Shown: positions 26,901-41,855 of the stretch, piece by piece | Numbering within the stretch: position 1 is the stretch's first letter | Layout: each line of letters begins with the position of its first letter | Assembly: GCA_027382625.1 (NCBI GenBank) | Contig: JAJKFJ010021004.1 | Span: forward strand, 51,114 to 115,113 | Reading direction: 5' to 3' | DNA length: 64,000 bases | Source: Tetmemena sp. SeJ-2015 | Taxonomy: Eukaryota; Ciliophora; Spirotrichea; Sporadotrichida; Oxytrichidae | Notes under the pieces: generated by a model | What the model saw: only the letters and a program-made list of their open reading frames with translations | Databases searched by the model: none | Told to the model about the DNA's origin: nothing | Program-made: the position numbers and the translations under genes

Positions 26901-28279
26901 CTCTAAGAGTAGAAGGGATCAGCTTGAGTTTTAGTTGTTGAATTTCCTTGTAAGTTATTGAAATTTTGATTTAAGATGTTGTTATTGTTCAATGCCTGTT
27001 GAATTGAGCTATTAGAATTATTCATTACAAAAATAAACTAAATGCTTTATAAGTTATTAGCAGCTAGAAGATTTTCATCTGTGAGAGACTGAGCGTAATC
27101 ATGATTCAAGATGCCTTGAATGATCTCTCTTTCGTGAATAGTACTGTTTAATTGAGAAGAGACAAAAAAATTTCTAATTTTTGTTTTCAGGGTGTTGGCC
27201 TGAGTCATGGTTGTGAATAGCATTCAGTGGGCTATAAACACTCTGAGTATCAGCTAACTGAGGCTGCTAGTGATTCTCTATATTGTAGTACTGTGCCTGT
27301 ATTAAATCTGCCTCTGGTTGGTTTTAGCCTTGCAGCTGAACGTTTTTCAACTATTCAGCAGTTGTGTAGAACGAGTTCAGCTCGGAGCCTCTTTAAGGGA
27401 CTGCTTGTAAATTTAACAAAGAATAATAATGTTAAATTTATTGTTGAGGAAGGAAACTTGAGGTAGTCATCATGAGCATATTTTAGAGTTAATTCTGGTT
27501 TCTCAGGTGAGCAAGCTCGAGCTGAATTTGTTTTCTCTCCTCTGCTGTGCCAGTGTTAAAGCCACCTCCAGTTGAGACTGAAGCGTTGCCCGTTCCACTC
27601 CCTATCAGTGAATAGTTTCCGCCCCTACTCCTACTCCCACGTCATTTCTATGTTCACTTGCATTATTTTGAGACAGATCTCCCCTATTGCCACTATTCGA
27701 GTCTCCAGTGTGTCGTGAGCCTTGATGAAGACTGTAACTGCCTCTATCTATGTTGCTTATAAGCAGCTGCGTTTATTTATTCTGCTCCTACTGAACAACT
27801 GCATTCTAAGTTGCAGGAAAGACGTTTCCATAATTTTAAACCATTTGAAGCTGCTGTTACTGTGCTGTAAGTTGCTGAACTAAGCACCTTAGATTTGACC
27901 AAAGACCAAGCCAGTGGGGACGCCTGGCTGAACTTGCCCACCTTTGTAAAGCTAGTCGTACATATTAAGCCTTGAAGGGTTTGCACTCTGAATGCTTGCC
28001 TGTGTTTTCGCCTCCCGTCCTTTGAGCAAAGCTATTATCAAAGATCTGCGCCAGTCTAATGCTTTCAGTCTGGTTTTAATTTTAGAAAGAGGCGTTCTAA
28101 TTATCTTGTGGAGAAATCTTGGGTAGCAGCCCCGGATAGTGACGCTGCACCTAGCCATTCTTATTACTTTCTGAAATGTATTTGGAGGCTCCTCCAGCTG
28201 ACGATGAGTTGAAAGAGGTTCCTCTATTGTGATTGTTCGGTTACTAGCTCACTGGAGCTCTCGAGCCCTTTATTATCAT
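20997..28279 (-). CDS. Very large Asn/Gln/Ser-rich protein, unknown (possibly more than one gene)
   Basis: Minus-strand coding signal runs from an ATG at 28277-28279 to a TGA at 20997-20999. The first two thirds are low-complexity Asn/Gln/Ser sequence. More ordered parts are a stretch around 24100-23640 (LALLSSDQLDLADVNQLAIY and RRHAKACHRFLEKGNKP, faintly like a C2HC zinc knuckle but lacking a clear first pair), NFEEFDEEINGVNMGKLFSVY near 23440, a charged helix near 22450 and a compact region near 22300-21950. None matched a family I know. The reading frame changes many times, consistent with multiple IESs (for example near 27980, 24240 and 22800). I treat it as one gene because no clear start/stop pair divides it. 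Acidic C-terminal end VRDALDDRENQ. Confidence 0.5.
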
Positions 28280-28445
28280 TTTAGTTATGAAAATTATTTA
28301 AGAACTATTCTGCTTTTTAAATATAATCAATCTCATCAGAAATAAGGAGAATGAAATTCTCTTAATTCATCTTCTTGAATGAGAGTGCATTTAATTTAGA
28401 ATAGCTTGATTATAGTAAATAATTATTGCTTAACCCCTTATTGTA

Positions 28446-29950
28446 ATGTCTCTCTAATAGGCACCTTTGGAGTTCCAAGGCCATCAGTACCTACGCTAGC
28501 TCCTAGTCCTCTCCATCTTATCTCACAGATAGATTATCATCAAGAACATCAGATCCTAGGAATAGAACCCTGGCTAGCAGATTTCGAACTCAATCTGCTT
28601 AAGCTTTTAGAGAAAGTAAATAATGGATGCCAAGTCAACATCAATAAGAAACTTAAAATGGATCTTAAATTACTGGATTAATATTTTTAGAATAAGACAG
28701 GAACAAGACTGATCTTTAGACCTGGCATGATAGACTGCAACGATGGAATACCAGTGGAGCACGACTGTCATTTAGGCAGGAACATCACTTACTATCTTGA
28801 GGTGGTGGTGCCTATCGTTTTATTTGGCAAGACCGCTCTCATCCTAACTTTGAATGGAAATACTGACGACAACATTTACCAATTGAAATTGTTAGTCTCT
28901 TAATAAGGAATGTATGCCACAGCTTTGAATCTATTTTCGAATTGACTAATCGATAGACAGCTTTAAGAATAGCTGGACTCATCTGCTCAAGCAGTTTGGA
29001 GTGGCTGATGGCTCACTTGACATCTAGGTCAAGAAGAGAGGCTACTCACCTCTAGGAGGAGGCTAGGTTCATTTGGTGCAACGCTATGCCAAGAAACTGG
29101 ACAGTATTAGTATGATAGATGAGGGCAAGGTAAAAAGAATCAGAGGTCTGCTCACTAGTGCCAAGGTTTCAATAAGTTGAATGTTGATTAGTGACTGTAA
29201 CTTTTTTTTCACCCCAGCTTACAACAAGAGTGGTTGACAAGCTGAGAGAAGTCTTCAATGACTACATTCCTGATGTGTGGATCCACACAGACCACTACAA
29301 GAAAGGCTAGTGTGGAGAGCAACCAGGCTATGCCATTTCTTTGGTGCTGAGACTACCACAGGACTAATTTTCACAAAGGACTTCAACTACAACTAGAAGG
29401 ATTTCAAGTTGCCAAAATTAAAACTTCATATTCAGAATTACTTCAGATTATTGATTAGCCTGAAGACTTAGGCAGAAAGCAGCACTTGCTCTACTTGACG
29501 AAGTTTTCAATGGCGGCGCGATAGACTCATCCAATCAGTCCTTCGCTTTACTACTGATGAGTGTGAGCTCCTCTGACAACATCAGCCAGTTGAAGCTGGG
29601 AAGAGTGACTGAGCAATCAATCGCTATGATGAGGCACCTGAAGATGTTTTTCAACGTGCAGTTTAAGATCACAGAGTGCGAGGATGATGTCTTCTCAGAC
29701 TCTGATTCAGAGAATGGAGATAGTGATGAAGAATCAAAAGTGATTATATATTGCCTATTAGAGAAGGGAGGATTAATTTTACTAAGAATAGAAGAGCTCA
29801 GAGAGTCAAGGCGAGAGCAGTAACTAAGAAGATGAAAGTGAGAATGAGAGGAGGGAGAAAAAGCTAAAGGAGCTTCCCTAGTTTCCCAAAGCATTCATCT
29901 TTTCTTGCATCGGAGTTGGTCTCACAAATATTTCAAGAAAGACCGAATGA
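28446..29950 (+). CDS. RCL1: RNA 3'-terminal phosphate cyclase-like protein RCL1
   Basis: From the ATG at 28446-28448 to the TGA at 29948-29950. Recognisable RCL1 features in order: QYLRQLLVLSILSHRQIIIK, NPG..LADFELNLLKLLEKVNNG, FRPGMI..PVEHDCHLGRNITYYLE, HLLKQFGV..RGYSPLGGGQV, PDVWIHTDHYKKGQ, DEVFNGGAIDSSNQSFALLLMS and FIFSCIGVGLTNISRK at the C-terminus. RCL1 acts in the nucleolus in early 18S rRNA processing with the U3 snoRNP/BMS1. An acidic Ser/Glu insertion precedes the last motif. A 70-nt intron (28891-28960) and a 52-nt intron (29166-29217) are needed. Two IESs are exact by homology (28643, 29729). Three one-base frameshifts (near 28573, 29345, 29479) look like sequence errors. Confidence 0.93.
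28643..28690 (+). other. IES, 48 nt, pointer AATAAGA, in frame and without a stop
   Basis: AATAAGA is at 28643-28649 and 28691-28697. The insert is a multiple of three and has no TGA, so it would go unnoticed without homology. Excision turns a 16-residue interruption into NINKTGTRLIFRPGM, which aligns directly with the RCL1 family consensus EINQTGT..YQPG. Confidence 0.88.
29729..29783 (+). other. IES, 55 nt, pointer AAGAAT
   Basis: AAGAAT is at 29729-29734 and 29784-29789. Excision shifts the frame by one and carries the acidic stretch (SDSENGDSDEE) into QKSSESQGESS and on to the conserved RCL1 C-terminus (FPKAFIFSCIGVGL). Confidence 0.88.
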
Positions 29951-30105
29951 AGGAAGGAAATAACTAACTCACCTTAATTAAGAATAAGCATTCTCAACTT
30001 TTCATTAGATCAGGCTTTAGAAGTTGAGGATTGGAAGATTTTGAATTTGAAATTAAACAACCTCTGATATTTAAAATAGTTTAAATTCGATATTAAGAAA
30101 TAGGC

Positions 30106-33100
30106 ATGAAAATGGATCTCTCATCTCCATTGTCTAAAAAGTAAATTAACTTCTCTGACTGCTAACCACAAGCTTTGCCCTTGGTCATCTTCGATTCTTT
30201 ATCCAAAAGTAAGTCAACATCCAGATAAGCTTTAAACTTGCTATAGAATTCGAAGTGAATAAGCAAGCAGTTGAAATATTGAAAACGAAATTCTCTCAGG
30301 GACCTCTGAAGATAGTCTCAGTGATTGGCATGTACCGAACGGGGAAATCTTTCCTTCTAATCAACTTATAAATGAGCAGTCACCTACAACATCCACCTTC
30401 TCCAATCTTGAATCTGCTTTCGGCTCAGACTCTCTGAGATCTCCAACTTAATCTCCTCAGAATCAGTTTAAAAGAGCGAAGAACCCACCTTTAAGTCAAG
30501 TAGGGTCTTCAAAATCAGGAGCTGGTTTTCAAACTTGCGACACTATCAACTCCTGCACCAAAGGCTTATGGATGTGGAGTGAGCCTGTGGACTCTCTGGC
30601 TAATACCTAAAATGGTTAGAAGGAGAAAGTACTCCTTATAGATACGAGGGACTTGGCTCGCTGGAAGAAGACTCAAATCATGATGCGAAGATCTTTGCTC
30701 TTGCTCTTATGATAAGCAGCTTGTTGATCTACAACTCTGTAGGTAGCATCGATGATGAGGCAATTTAAAGACTTGGACTTGTGATTAAGCTCTCCAAGTA
30801 TGTGGACTTACAATATTCTATCTTCTCTTATCTATGCATATCTTGTTATAGATGAGTTGAAATAAACTCCCAGACTTCTCTGGCTACTCAGAGATTTCTC
30901 CCTCCAACTCTAAAACGATCAGAAGGAAGACATCACCTCGCAGCAGTATCTATAAATGGCTTGAGGGATTAAAAGGGCATCAGTGAGACTATAATGAACA
31001 AGAATAGAATCAAGTAACTTATCAAGGAATACTTTGGTGGCAAGACTGACTGTCACACTTTTGTAAAGCCTTTCTTTGAAAGCTCAACTGAAGTAAATAG
31101 TCAAAAGATGAAGCAACAAGAGTTGACATTTCAAAACTCATTTGAGCTTTCCTAAACCATATCTTCGCCTAGATCCTCTAGTCAGAGTTTGAGACCTGAA
31201 TTCTAGCAGCAACTTGAAAGTCTTAAGGACTTAATTAGGAAGAGCGAGCCAAGCCAAATCATGAAGAATGGAACGATATTCATCAGTCTCTTGACTGAGT
31301 GCTGTGATGCTCTAAATGGAGGGCGTTTCCCAAAGTTGAAATCTACTTGGGACTATATAGTCCAAGAAGAAAACCAAAGACTATATACTGAGACTGTCCT
31401 ATCTTATCAAACTGCCATCATCAACTCAAAAGAGAACTGTGAAGGAATCAATAAGGATGAAATGATAGACAGCTTTTTCTCGCATAGCTACGGTCTTGAT
31501 GACCCAGCTCAAGTTAAGTTTTATGAGAGGCAGCTTCGAAATGAATTCGAGAAGATCGAGAGATAGTGCAAGCTTTTGAAATCTTAACAAGAGAGCCAGT
31601 AGCTACAGGCGAAATGGCAAACGGTTTCTCATCAGTTTGATAAGCTGGCAAGAGAAAGTCTAATTGGTCAGAATATTGAGGAAGTATAGGCTTCAATAGC
31701 TTCTTTCATAGAGAAGGACTTAGGTATTGAGAAACTTTCTGAGGAGACTCAGCTAATTTCCCAACTCTGGAGCGTGGTAACCAAGCTCAAGGATAGAACT
31801 CTGAAGGAAAAAGATCAGCTCTCCTCACTTTTGACTCAGCAACTCTAGCATCAGCGTGAAGACACAGCTCTATTCTAACAGTAGATAAGAACTCTAAAGG
31901 ATCAAATCTTCTCGAGGGACAAGGAAATGGCTGTGCTGTAGTAGAAAGTAGAGTTCTCGCAATTAGAGAACGAAGAAAGGAAAAGAGAGAAGCAGTAGAT
32001 GCAAGAAATGCAGGAGAGACTTATTTAATCGATGTAGGCTCAGCGAGAGGAGACCCCTTCCAAATACAAACTAGAACTTGAGACGCAGAAACACTCCGAG
32101 AGTTTACGAGTTTAGTAGTTTTAAATTAATGTTATGATGTGAGATGAGATAAGATGTCTCTCATTCAATTTTAGAAGTTGGAGCATGAGTTCCAAAGAAA
32201 GCTAAGAGACTTACAGTAGCAAAATGAGGATCTGAAGCACGAGCTATCTCTGAAGATATCAACACTCTAAACTTATGAATCAACTCTTCGTGACCCCTCT
32301 TAGAGGAATTCAGCTCTACAGTCTGAAATATCTCTGAGTCAGATTACTCAACTTGAGCATTAGAAAGAAGTCTAGAGTTAAAAAATAAAGGAGCTTGAAA
32401 AGAAAAATTACGACTTGCTTTTGGAAAGTGAATCACGAGTAGAGAAAATAAGAAGAGAGAAAGAGCAGGAAATGTAGGAACTTGAGTCTCAGTACAGAAG
32501 AGAGATGGAAGCCATTAGAGAAAAAGCAGAGAGCTCTTTGTCCTAACTCAAGACTTTCTATAAATAAGTCTAGTTAATATTTATCTCCTTCTATGTGCAG
32601 GAGAAGTAGAATATTGAGAAAAAGCTCTTGCAAGAAAAAATGAAAAATTCACAGAGAACTAACAATCTAGAGTAAGAAATGCAGACCAAACTCAATCAAA
32701 GTACTTGCCTTTTCATTTAATGTATTTATAAATCAGGAGCAGATGTAAAAGGATGAAGTTCTGGAGTGGCTTGAACTTGAAATGAAAGACTAGGAGCAAG
32801 AATAGAAAGCTAAGATCAATAACTTAGAGCAGGAATAATTGCTTAACCAGCAGAAGATATCAACCTTAGAGCGTTGCCTTAATGAAACCAAGCAAAATCT
32901 CAACTTTGATTAAGGTAAAAGTTTATAGATATTTTTAGTGTTCAACTAGATATACTCCTTCAACAGTGATTTGATAGCTCAACAGATGGAGAGGTTCAAT
33001 CATGAGAGATCTTAAATGCTAGAGCGCCTCGAGCTCTTACAGTTTGAATTAAGAGACAAGGAACGAGCACTCCTCACTACAGAATCTCAGGCTCTTAGAC

Positions 33101-33918
33101 TTTAAGAGTAATTGAATATTGCCCAGAAGGAGCATACTCTATCAAAGCAGCGAGCTGGTATCTCAGAGGAGAACCAGAGATTGCTAAAGGAGGATTTTGA
33201 GGAAGAGTTGGTCTAATACAAGTAAGAAGTTGGAGAGCTAAGAAGAGAGATAGAGATAGAAAGAGAGAAGTTCAGGCTACTCGAGAACTACTGCGAGGTG
33301 GACCTAAAAGAGCAAATGTAAAAAATGAAGGAGCAGCATCAGGAGGATTACGAGAGGAAGAAGTTAAAGGTCAAGGAGTGGAAGGGGAAAGCGTTATCAG
33401 CAGGCGATAGAGAACTTTAACAAGGAGAGGTTGAAATCTAAGCCAGACCATAACAAAGTGGAGTACTGGGAAATTATCCTAATGCAAATATCTAACTGCC
33501 TGCAGGGCTCACCCCGTAGTAGATCTTCTAAGCTCAGTAAGACGAGAGAAACTACATTCCAGAGCACATCTATATCAAGATCAGAAATTGCGAGAAGAGC
33601 AAGGATGGAGCGATCATGAAATACGAATTCTAAGGTTCACGATAATCAAAGCGCCAATAAGTACTTGATTACAAGGTCAATCCATTAAATCTTTGGATTG
33701 ATACAGCGTATTTAAAGGATATGTACCGAGATACCACTGAAGAGGAAGAAACTTTTGAGCAGAATGAAAATCAAGACTCCAATAATATTTAACAGAAGAG
33801 GAGCAGCTAAGGAAATGAGCTCAGAGATTTTACTGAGCTGAAGAAAATGTTGATGGGGCAAACTGATAAATACTGCTCTGATGAAGTTAAAAAGCTGTAA
33901 AAAATATTAGGAATTTGA
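30106..33918 (+). CDS. Guanylate-binding protein (GBP/atlastin-type GTPase) with long coiled-coil tail
   Basis: From ATG at 30106-30108 to TGA at 33916-33918, roughly 1150 residues. The N-terminal GTPase shows the P-loop GMYRTGKSFLL, CTKGLWMWS (switch region), DT-EGLGS (G3, with the GBP-type spacing), IFALALMISSLLIYNSVG and LLWLLRDFSL containing the RD motif of this family. A helical middle domain follows (about 31200-31560). A very long Glu/Gln/Lys-rich coiled coil then runs to about 33420, and a folded-looking C-terminus ends with VKKLQKILGI. Family members self-assemble on membranes in a GTP-dependent way; the role here is unknown. GT-AG introns fit at 30209-30246 and near 32700-32740 and 32925-32960. 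There is one resolved IES (30399), one unresolved near 30800, and two probable one-base errors (near 30645 and 30960). Confidence 0.85.
30399..30439 (+). other. IES, 41 nt, pointer TCTCCAA
   Basis: TCTCCAA is at 30399-30405 and 30440-30446. Excision restores the frame from the P-loop exon (ending SSHLQHPPSP) into TQSPQNQFKRAKNPP and on to the GBP switch motif. A GT-AG intron of 50 nt starting near 30380 would give the same frame and is the main alternative. Confidence 0.65.
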
Positions 33919-34136
33919 AATTTCTTAATTCTTAAAATTAAAAGGCTTTCTTTGCAGCATTACCTAAATGAAATATACAGAGATACTTAAAAGGTTAGCA
34001 AATCAAATGAGCTTAAGGCTTTTCTGCAGCTCCATAAATTTTGTGGCCTCACAAAAAAAGTCACCTCTTACTCAAATTCGAATTTATTTTTAACTGTATT
34101 TCATGATAAATTTAAAATCAAATTCCCCAGAACAAC

Positions 34137-34661
34137 ATGAATTTATAAGCTTCAACTCAAGATTTGATCTAAGCTCTAGGCCTGCAGTAGAATAATGGCT
34201 TTTAAAACTCCCACTCAATTGAAAGTATCGGAGGAGGTCTCTCTGAATCTCAGCAGCAGTCCTTCTTCAGTAAGATAAGCCACGCAAACAATAACTCGCA
34301 GTCTCAATTCGCCACCTTCGAAAGTATTGGAAACACTTTGAATTTCAACTCCGTTCCTTAAAACAATTAGAATTCAAATGCTTAGGCCTACACTGATAGA
34401 CCATACCAATTCTAAAACTAGAAGTCATTAGAAAGATTATAAATTGTTATTGATTTAGGAAAAATATAGAGATAAATGAATGGAGCAGGTCCCAGTGCCA
34501 ATAGGAGATATGAACAACAGAGTAGCAACTTACTCAGATCTTCTTCACAAAATATCAACTATTAAAGCATTAAGCCTTAGCAAGATGCTGGGGCTTAAAT
34601 TGACTATCAATAACTTGATAGATTACTAAGTGCCAAGAATCAATAAGCTTTATTCTCTTGA
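34137..34661 (+). CDS. Small Gln/Asn/Ser-rich protein, unknown
   Basis: ATG at 34137-34139 to TGA at 34659-34661, about 174 codons in a single frame with no TGA. Composition is Gln, Asn and Ser, with phrases such as SIESIGGGLSESQQQSFF and RSSSQNINYQSIKPQQ. A short AT-rich stretch in the middle (near 34440-34470) could be an in-frame IES. The downstream CDPK has its own start, so this looks like a separate small gene, though it could be a partial one. Confidence 0.5.
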
Positions 34662-35033
34662 ATGGCTCTTATTTCTTTGATACATTTATTTGCCAATTCC
34701 TAATTCTATCCAATAGTTTAGCTACAAAATAGCAGGGAAGCTTAGTTTTAAAATTCCAAGTATTTTCAATTTATTCAAGAGTACAACCTTGAGTTGTTTT
34801 TATCATCCTACACATACTTATATTTACTACAACCTCATTAGCTTTTAAGATCTCCCTATTTCTAAAATTCTTAAGTCCCCACCTCCATCAATCTCATCAT
34901 GATTACTTACTAAGCCGAGCTGGCTAATAATTTTTAACAATTAACTATTCCTGTCGAATCTTATCTCCTTAAATAATCTCTAATATCTCACTCTTGAGTT
35001 ACAAGATGCTCTGTTAACTTATAATAATTATAA

Positions 35034-37748
<2,715 letters not shown>

Positions 37749-38115
37749 AATGATAAATAAGAATCAACTACTAAGTATATTCCTAATCTTCGAGTAAAAT
37801 AATACCCGTCTTTCGGCATTATACTATTATCCTTAACTATAATATATCTTCATTGATAGTTAGCACGAATGAAAAGCCTTCCTTAATTAGTGGCCCGAGA
37901 ATGAAGATAAGTTACTCACACACACAACAACACAGAAGATGAGTCAATTCTTTTCAAATATTTTGATTTATAACCAGCTGCAGCAATAATCTTATTTATT
38001 GTTATAATAACTTTAAAATTTAACTCTCTCTTTCAGTAGATAATTTCAACCTTTAAATTTAATATCAATATCTCATTTTTCAATCTCTCTATATTAAATT
38101 TCGAGTTTTTCTCTC
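37749..38115. other. AT-rich intergenic spacer
   Basis: No convincing open frame on either strand. It lies between the CDPK stop and the ATG of the next plus-strand gene, so it should contain the 3' end of one and the promoter of the other; no specific element was recognised. Confidence 0.45.
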
Positions 38116-41100
38116 ATGGAGAAAATCTCTCCAGAAGCGCAGGTTTATATGTCTGAAATAATTTAGCAATCTTTAATCTGAATAAATATGTAGGAAGATG
38201 AATCCATTAAATCGAGACACACAGTCTTAAAACATAAACCAATTATCTCCCAGCCTACTGACTCCTATTTACAATATACCATCATCATTTAAACGTATAC
38301 TTTATCTTTTGTGACTTCCTCGAAAATACGCAAAAGAAAAAAATGATTTCAGAATTCAAAGGGCAGATCTCGCGTAACAACTCTCGCAGGCAGCTCCCTC
38401 TGATTAAGAAGAATAGTTTTAAGGGATCAAACGAACGCCAAAAAAGTGAATTTCTCTCAAAGGAATAATAGTTCACACCAGAGGGGTGGATAGAAAATTT
38501 TTATTTACTTAATCACTCTTCTACATAATTTATTATGAGGGAAGCTAAAAATGTCAGCAATTCAATAAACAGTCATTGCAACTTTAATAAGAGAAAATTA
38601 GGATTCTTTCTATCTTATTTTGTTTTAACCAATTTAGGAATCGGGCAATTCAACCTATAGTAATAACTAAATCGAAACTGCGCCCACTATGTACGCAGAC
38701 TCTAGTAAGAACTATAATGTTTCACGCAGTGACTACGAAACTCCAGCCCGTCACACGAGAGATTTGCAGGACTCTCAGGATATAAAAAACAACACACCAA
38801 CTACTATTCTTCGTTTTAAGCTATTTTAGATATGACATGTTAGTCGAGTCAAATGCCGCGGAACTAGAGTAGGGAAAGTTTGATTCAGAATTATCCAACC
38901 CAGTCTCAGAAATCGCAGCCCTACCTTTTGCAATTGCTAGATAATTCGCAGCTATTTCCCTCGGGGCCGAGTACTAACAACCAGGACCCCACTCCAACCC
39001 CAAGTTCGCATCGTCAAACGAAGCAAGGAATATTTTTTTCGAACCCTCGCGACAAGCAAAAGTGGGATCTATAGCACCAGGATTCCTTGAGCTGGAACAA
39101 TCCGCAAAATCTTATACCTGGTGGTCATTCAAACATGGTCATTGGAAAGGTCTTAAACGAGGTAGGACTGACTAAGAGCAAGGTACTCTATGAAGTTAAA
39201 GACTAAGGCGAGCGAGACCAGGGCCGAAAGACTCATTTTCTTGAGCGAGGCCACAGTAATATTACAGCAGAAGGGGGGAATCTAACTGAATCTGGGCTAT
39301 TAAATAATCTCAACTCCCTACCTAACACTAATTTATTCAAGACTATGCGTGCCTACAACGTCAAGCGTGGGAGGAGGTCCTCTAATAGCAACCAGTCTAA
39401 TGCCTCGTCCATAAAATGCACTGACGATCTCCAGGAGAGTAATCAGTTGGGGGATTGCACTAACGGATAGTGGGAGGAGCGTACAAGCTAGGGCGGAAAA
39501 TCTATAATTAACAGCTCTGTTTAAAACTCAGAGGCACAGCCACCAAATATCTAGGAAAGCCTCACTCATAATCAAAGCGAAGGGCAAATCCAATGATGCT
39601 CCCTAGATAAATGCAAAGTAGACAAAGACTCGCAGGCTTCCATCGGGCATAACGGCAGTCGGTTTAAACGTGATGAGATTCCCACCAGGGTTTTTCAAAG
39701 ATGTGGCTGCCAAGGATGCCGCATCAATAACTAAGAGGCAAAAGTAAATCACACTATCAACTTAAAACTCCCAAATCAAAGCTTCTCATTTAAAAATGGC
39801 CGCTGCTACTTAAGATACACCAGTCTTCAAAGACAACCTACCTGAAGAAGAATTCTTCGATAACTATGAGAACAGCAACTTTGAGGCCAACTATCTTAAA
39901 TCTGCCTCTATGCAGTCCTTCAAGGAGCCCTCGATTGGGAAAATGGAGGAGCTAAGGTTGGTGAGAAATAGAAGTTAGCAAGATTTACTCAGTAAATACT
40001 TAGACAGTGATGTCATTACCGAGGGGGTTCTGAATCAGCCCTCTCTTCACATCCCTCAGAGTGAAGCAAAAGCCCTCCCAAGTTAATAGCACTTCTCCAC
40101 TGTTGATAACTTGGCTCTAGGGAGATTCAACTTCAACTTCAATGAAACTGCGCTCAAGCAGGGCATGAAAAAGGACAAAATGAGGAGACTTTAAGGGATT
40201 CCCAGCCTAGAGTCTATTAACGACTAACACGAGCATCATGATTAATAATCAAAGCACCACCTTACTAACAAGAGTAACTTGAATTCGCTAAAGCTAACTA
40301 CGAATACCACGAAAAGCCTTCCTTTTAACTCCATGAACTCAAGAGCTAAAAACCTTGGCTAGAGCAATTCTGCAAGCAACTTAAAACTGCTTAAAGTCAG
40401 GAGTGAGCCAACTCTCAAGCAGAAGTAGGAGCTTTAAATTAACCTACCTCCTATAGTGTCTAAAAACTTCTTCTAACAGGGTTATAGCAATAAGCATAAC
40501 CAAGATTCTCAAATTTCATAGGAGGACCATCCCTCATCATCCCTCCTTTCAAGGAACTAGAACGGCTCAATGTCCTTGAAGATTCTTCAGATCCCCAACT
40601 TTAGAGAGGCTTCTCAATAGGAGCAAGTAAGGCCCTTCAAATACTCCGAGTAGATAGCTAATATGCGTCAGCAAAGTGCCCCTATGCCTCCTGAAGCCCT
40701 AAAAAAGAAGAGGGCCGAAAAAGAGCTAAACAACAATTTCGTTATGAATGGTGAAGATTCTACTTTAGACCAGCAAAATGGCTCAGGGAACAAGATAAAC
40801 CTGATTATAACTCGCTAGGACAACAAGACCATTCGCTAAGTGCTCAAGAATACAGAGTAGTTTAAAAAGTAGATCAGTCGATTGAATGAGCAGGAGATCA
40901 AGAGACAGCTTTAGTTTGGCCAGAGTGAGCGAATAGAGAGTTTTCAATAGCAGCCAATTGTGGAGGGGAACAAGTTTCTGAACAGAATTCAAATGCAGGA
41001 TAAAGCTACAAGCTTCATGCCTCTCTCAAAGCAAGTCAGTCCTAAGTTCGGCATCCAGATACCTCTGATCACTCTTAACAAGCTCAAGAATCCCTCAGCT

Positions 41101-41855
41101 ATCAATTAAAACGAGCTTAGTCAAGCTCAGGATGGCAGAGCTGTCCTAGGTGAAGAGAAGAAGAAAACCTTTAGGAAAATCCTGCTCCAGAGCAATAGCC
41201 ACCAATCTATCCTCAATTAACCCAAGAGACTAGAGTTACAGAATCCAGAGGATGATGGTAGAGCAACTGAAAAGAAGATCCAAAAGTTTACCGTCAAGCC
41301 TGTAATTCAGAAAAACTTACCTGCCCTACCTTAATAAATGATCAACAAGATCTCACTCAAAGACGCAGCTTACTCTCAACGTCCTTATTTAATATATTAG
41401 AAGCTTCTCACATGTTGACTACTTTTGGCCCAGCCACTTCAGGACAAGCCTCTCACAAGTTAAGTATTTTCAACAAAAATAAGAATATCTTCGCGCAGTC
41501 TAACATCAAGCGAGACAGTTCCTGCTCCTCCTAGGAAGAGCAGAAGACTCCTCAAACGAGACAGAACCAACAGAGCAGCTATCTCTAAACTCAAACCTCA
41601 AAAGAGGAAGATGTAGAGATGACCTTCGGTCTCATCAGTCGCTCCAACTTCGCTCTTAACACTCAGACTCAATTAGCAAATCAGAGTCTAAGGGAGTCAG
41701 CAGCTGCAGGCTTCGCAAGCCAGAGCAGTAATCACAATAGCAGCAGCTAGCATCAGCTCATGAGCTAGTCTCAGTGCTCTTAGACTGGCAAGATTTTCGG
41801 CACCACCTTTATGAACTAACTGCACCTCATGCCCTCTTCGCCAAGTCATTAATGA
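38116..41855 (+). CDS. Large Gln/Ser/Asn-rich protein, unknown
   Basis: ATG at 38116-38118 (MEKISPEAQVYMSEIIQ) to TGA at 41853-41855. From about 39795 to 41400 a single frame of some 530 codons has no TGA but over 40 TAA/TAG codons, a clear demonstration of the code. The protein is low-complexity with scattered basic and hydrophobic patches; no domain was recognised. A cysteine-containing patch (RCGCQGCRINN) near 39700 is the only compact-looking motif. Frame changes near 38180, 38330, 38640, 38830, 39590, 39795 and 41400 need IESs, introns or sequencing errors to join; I resolved none with confidence. Confidence 0.65.
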
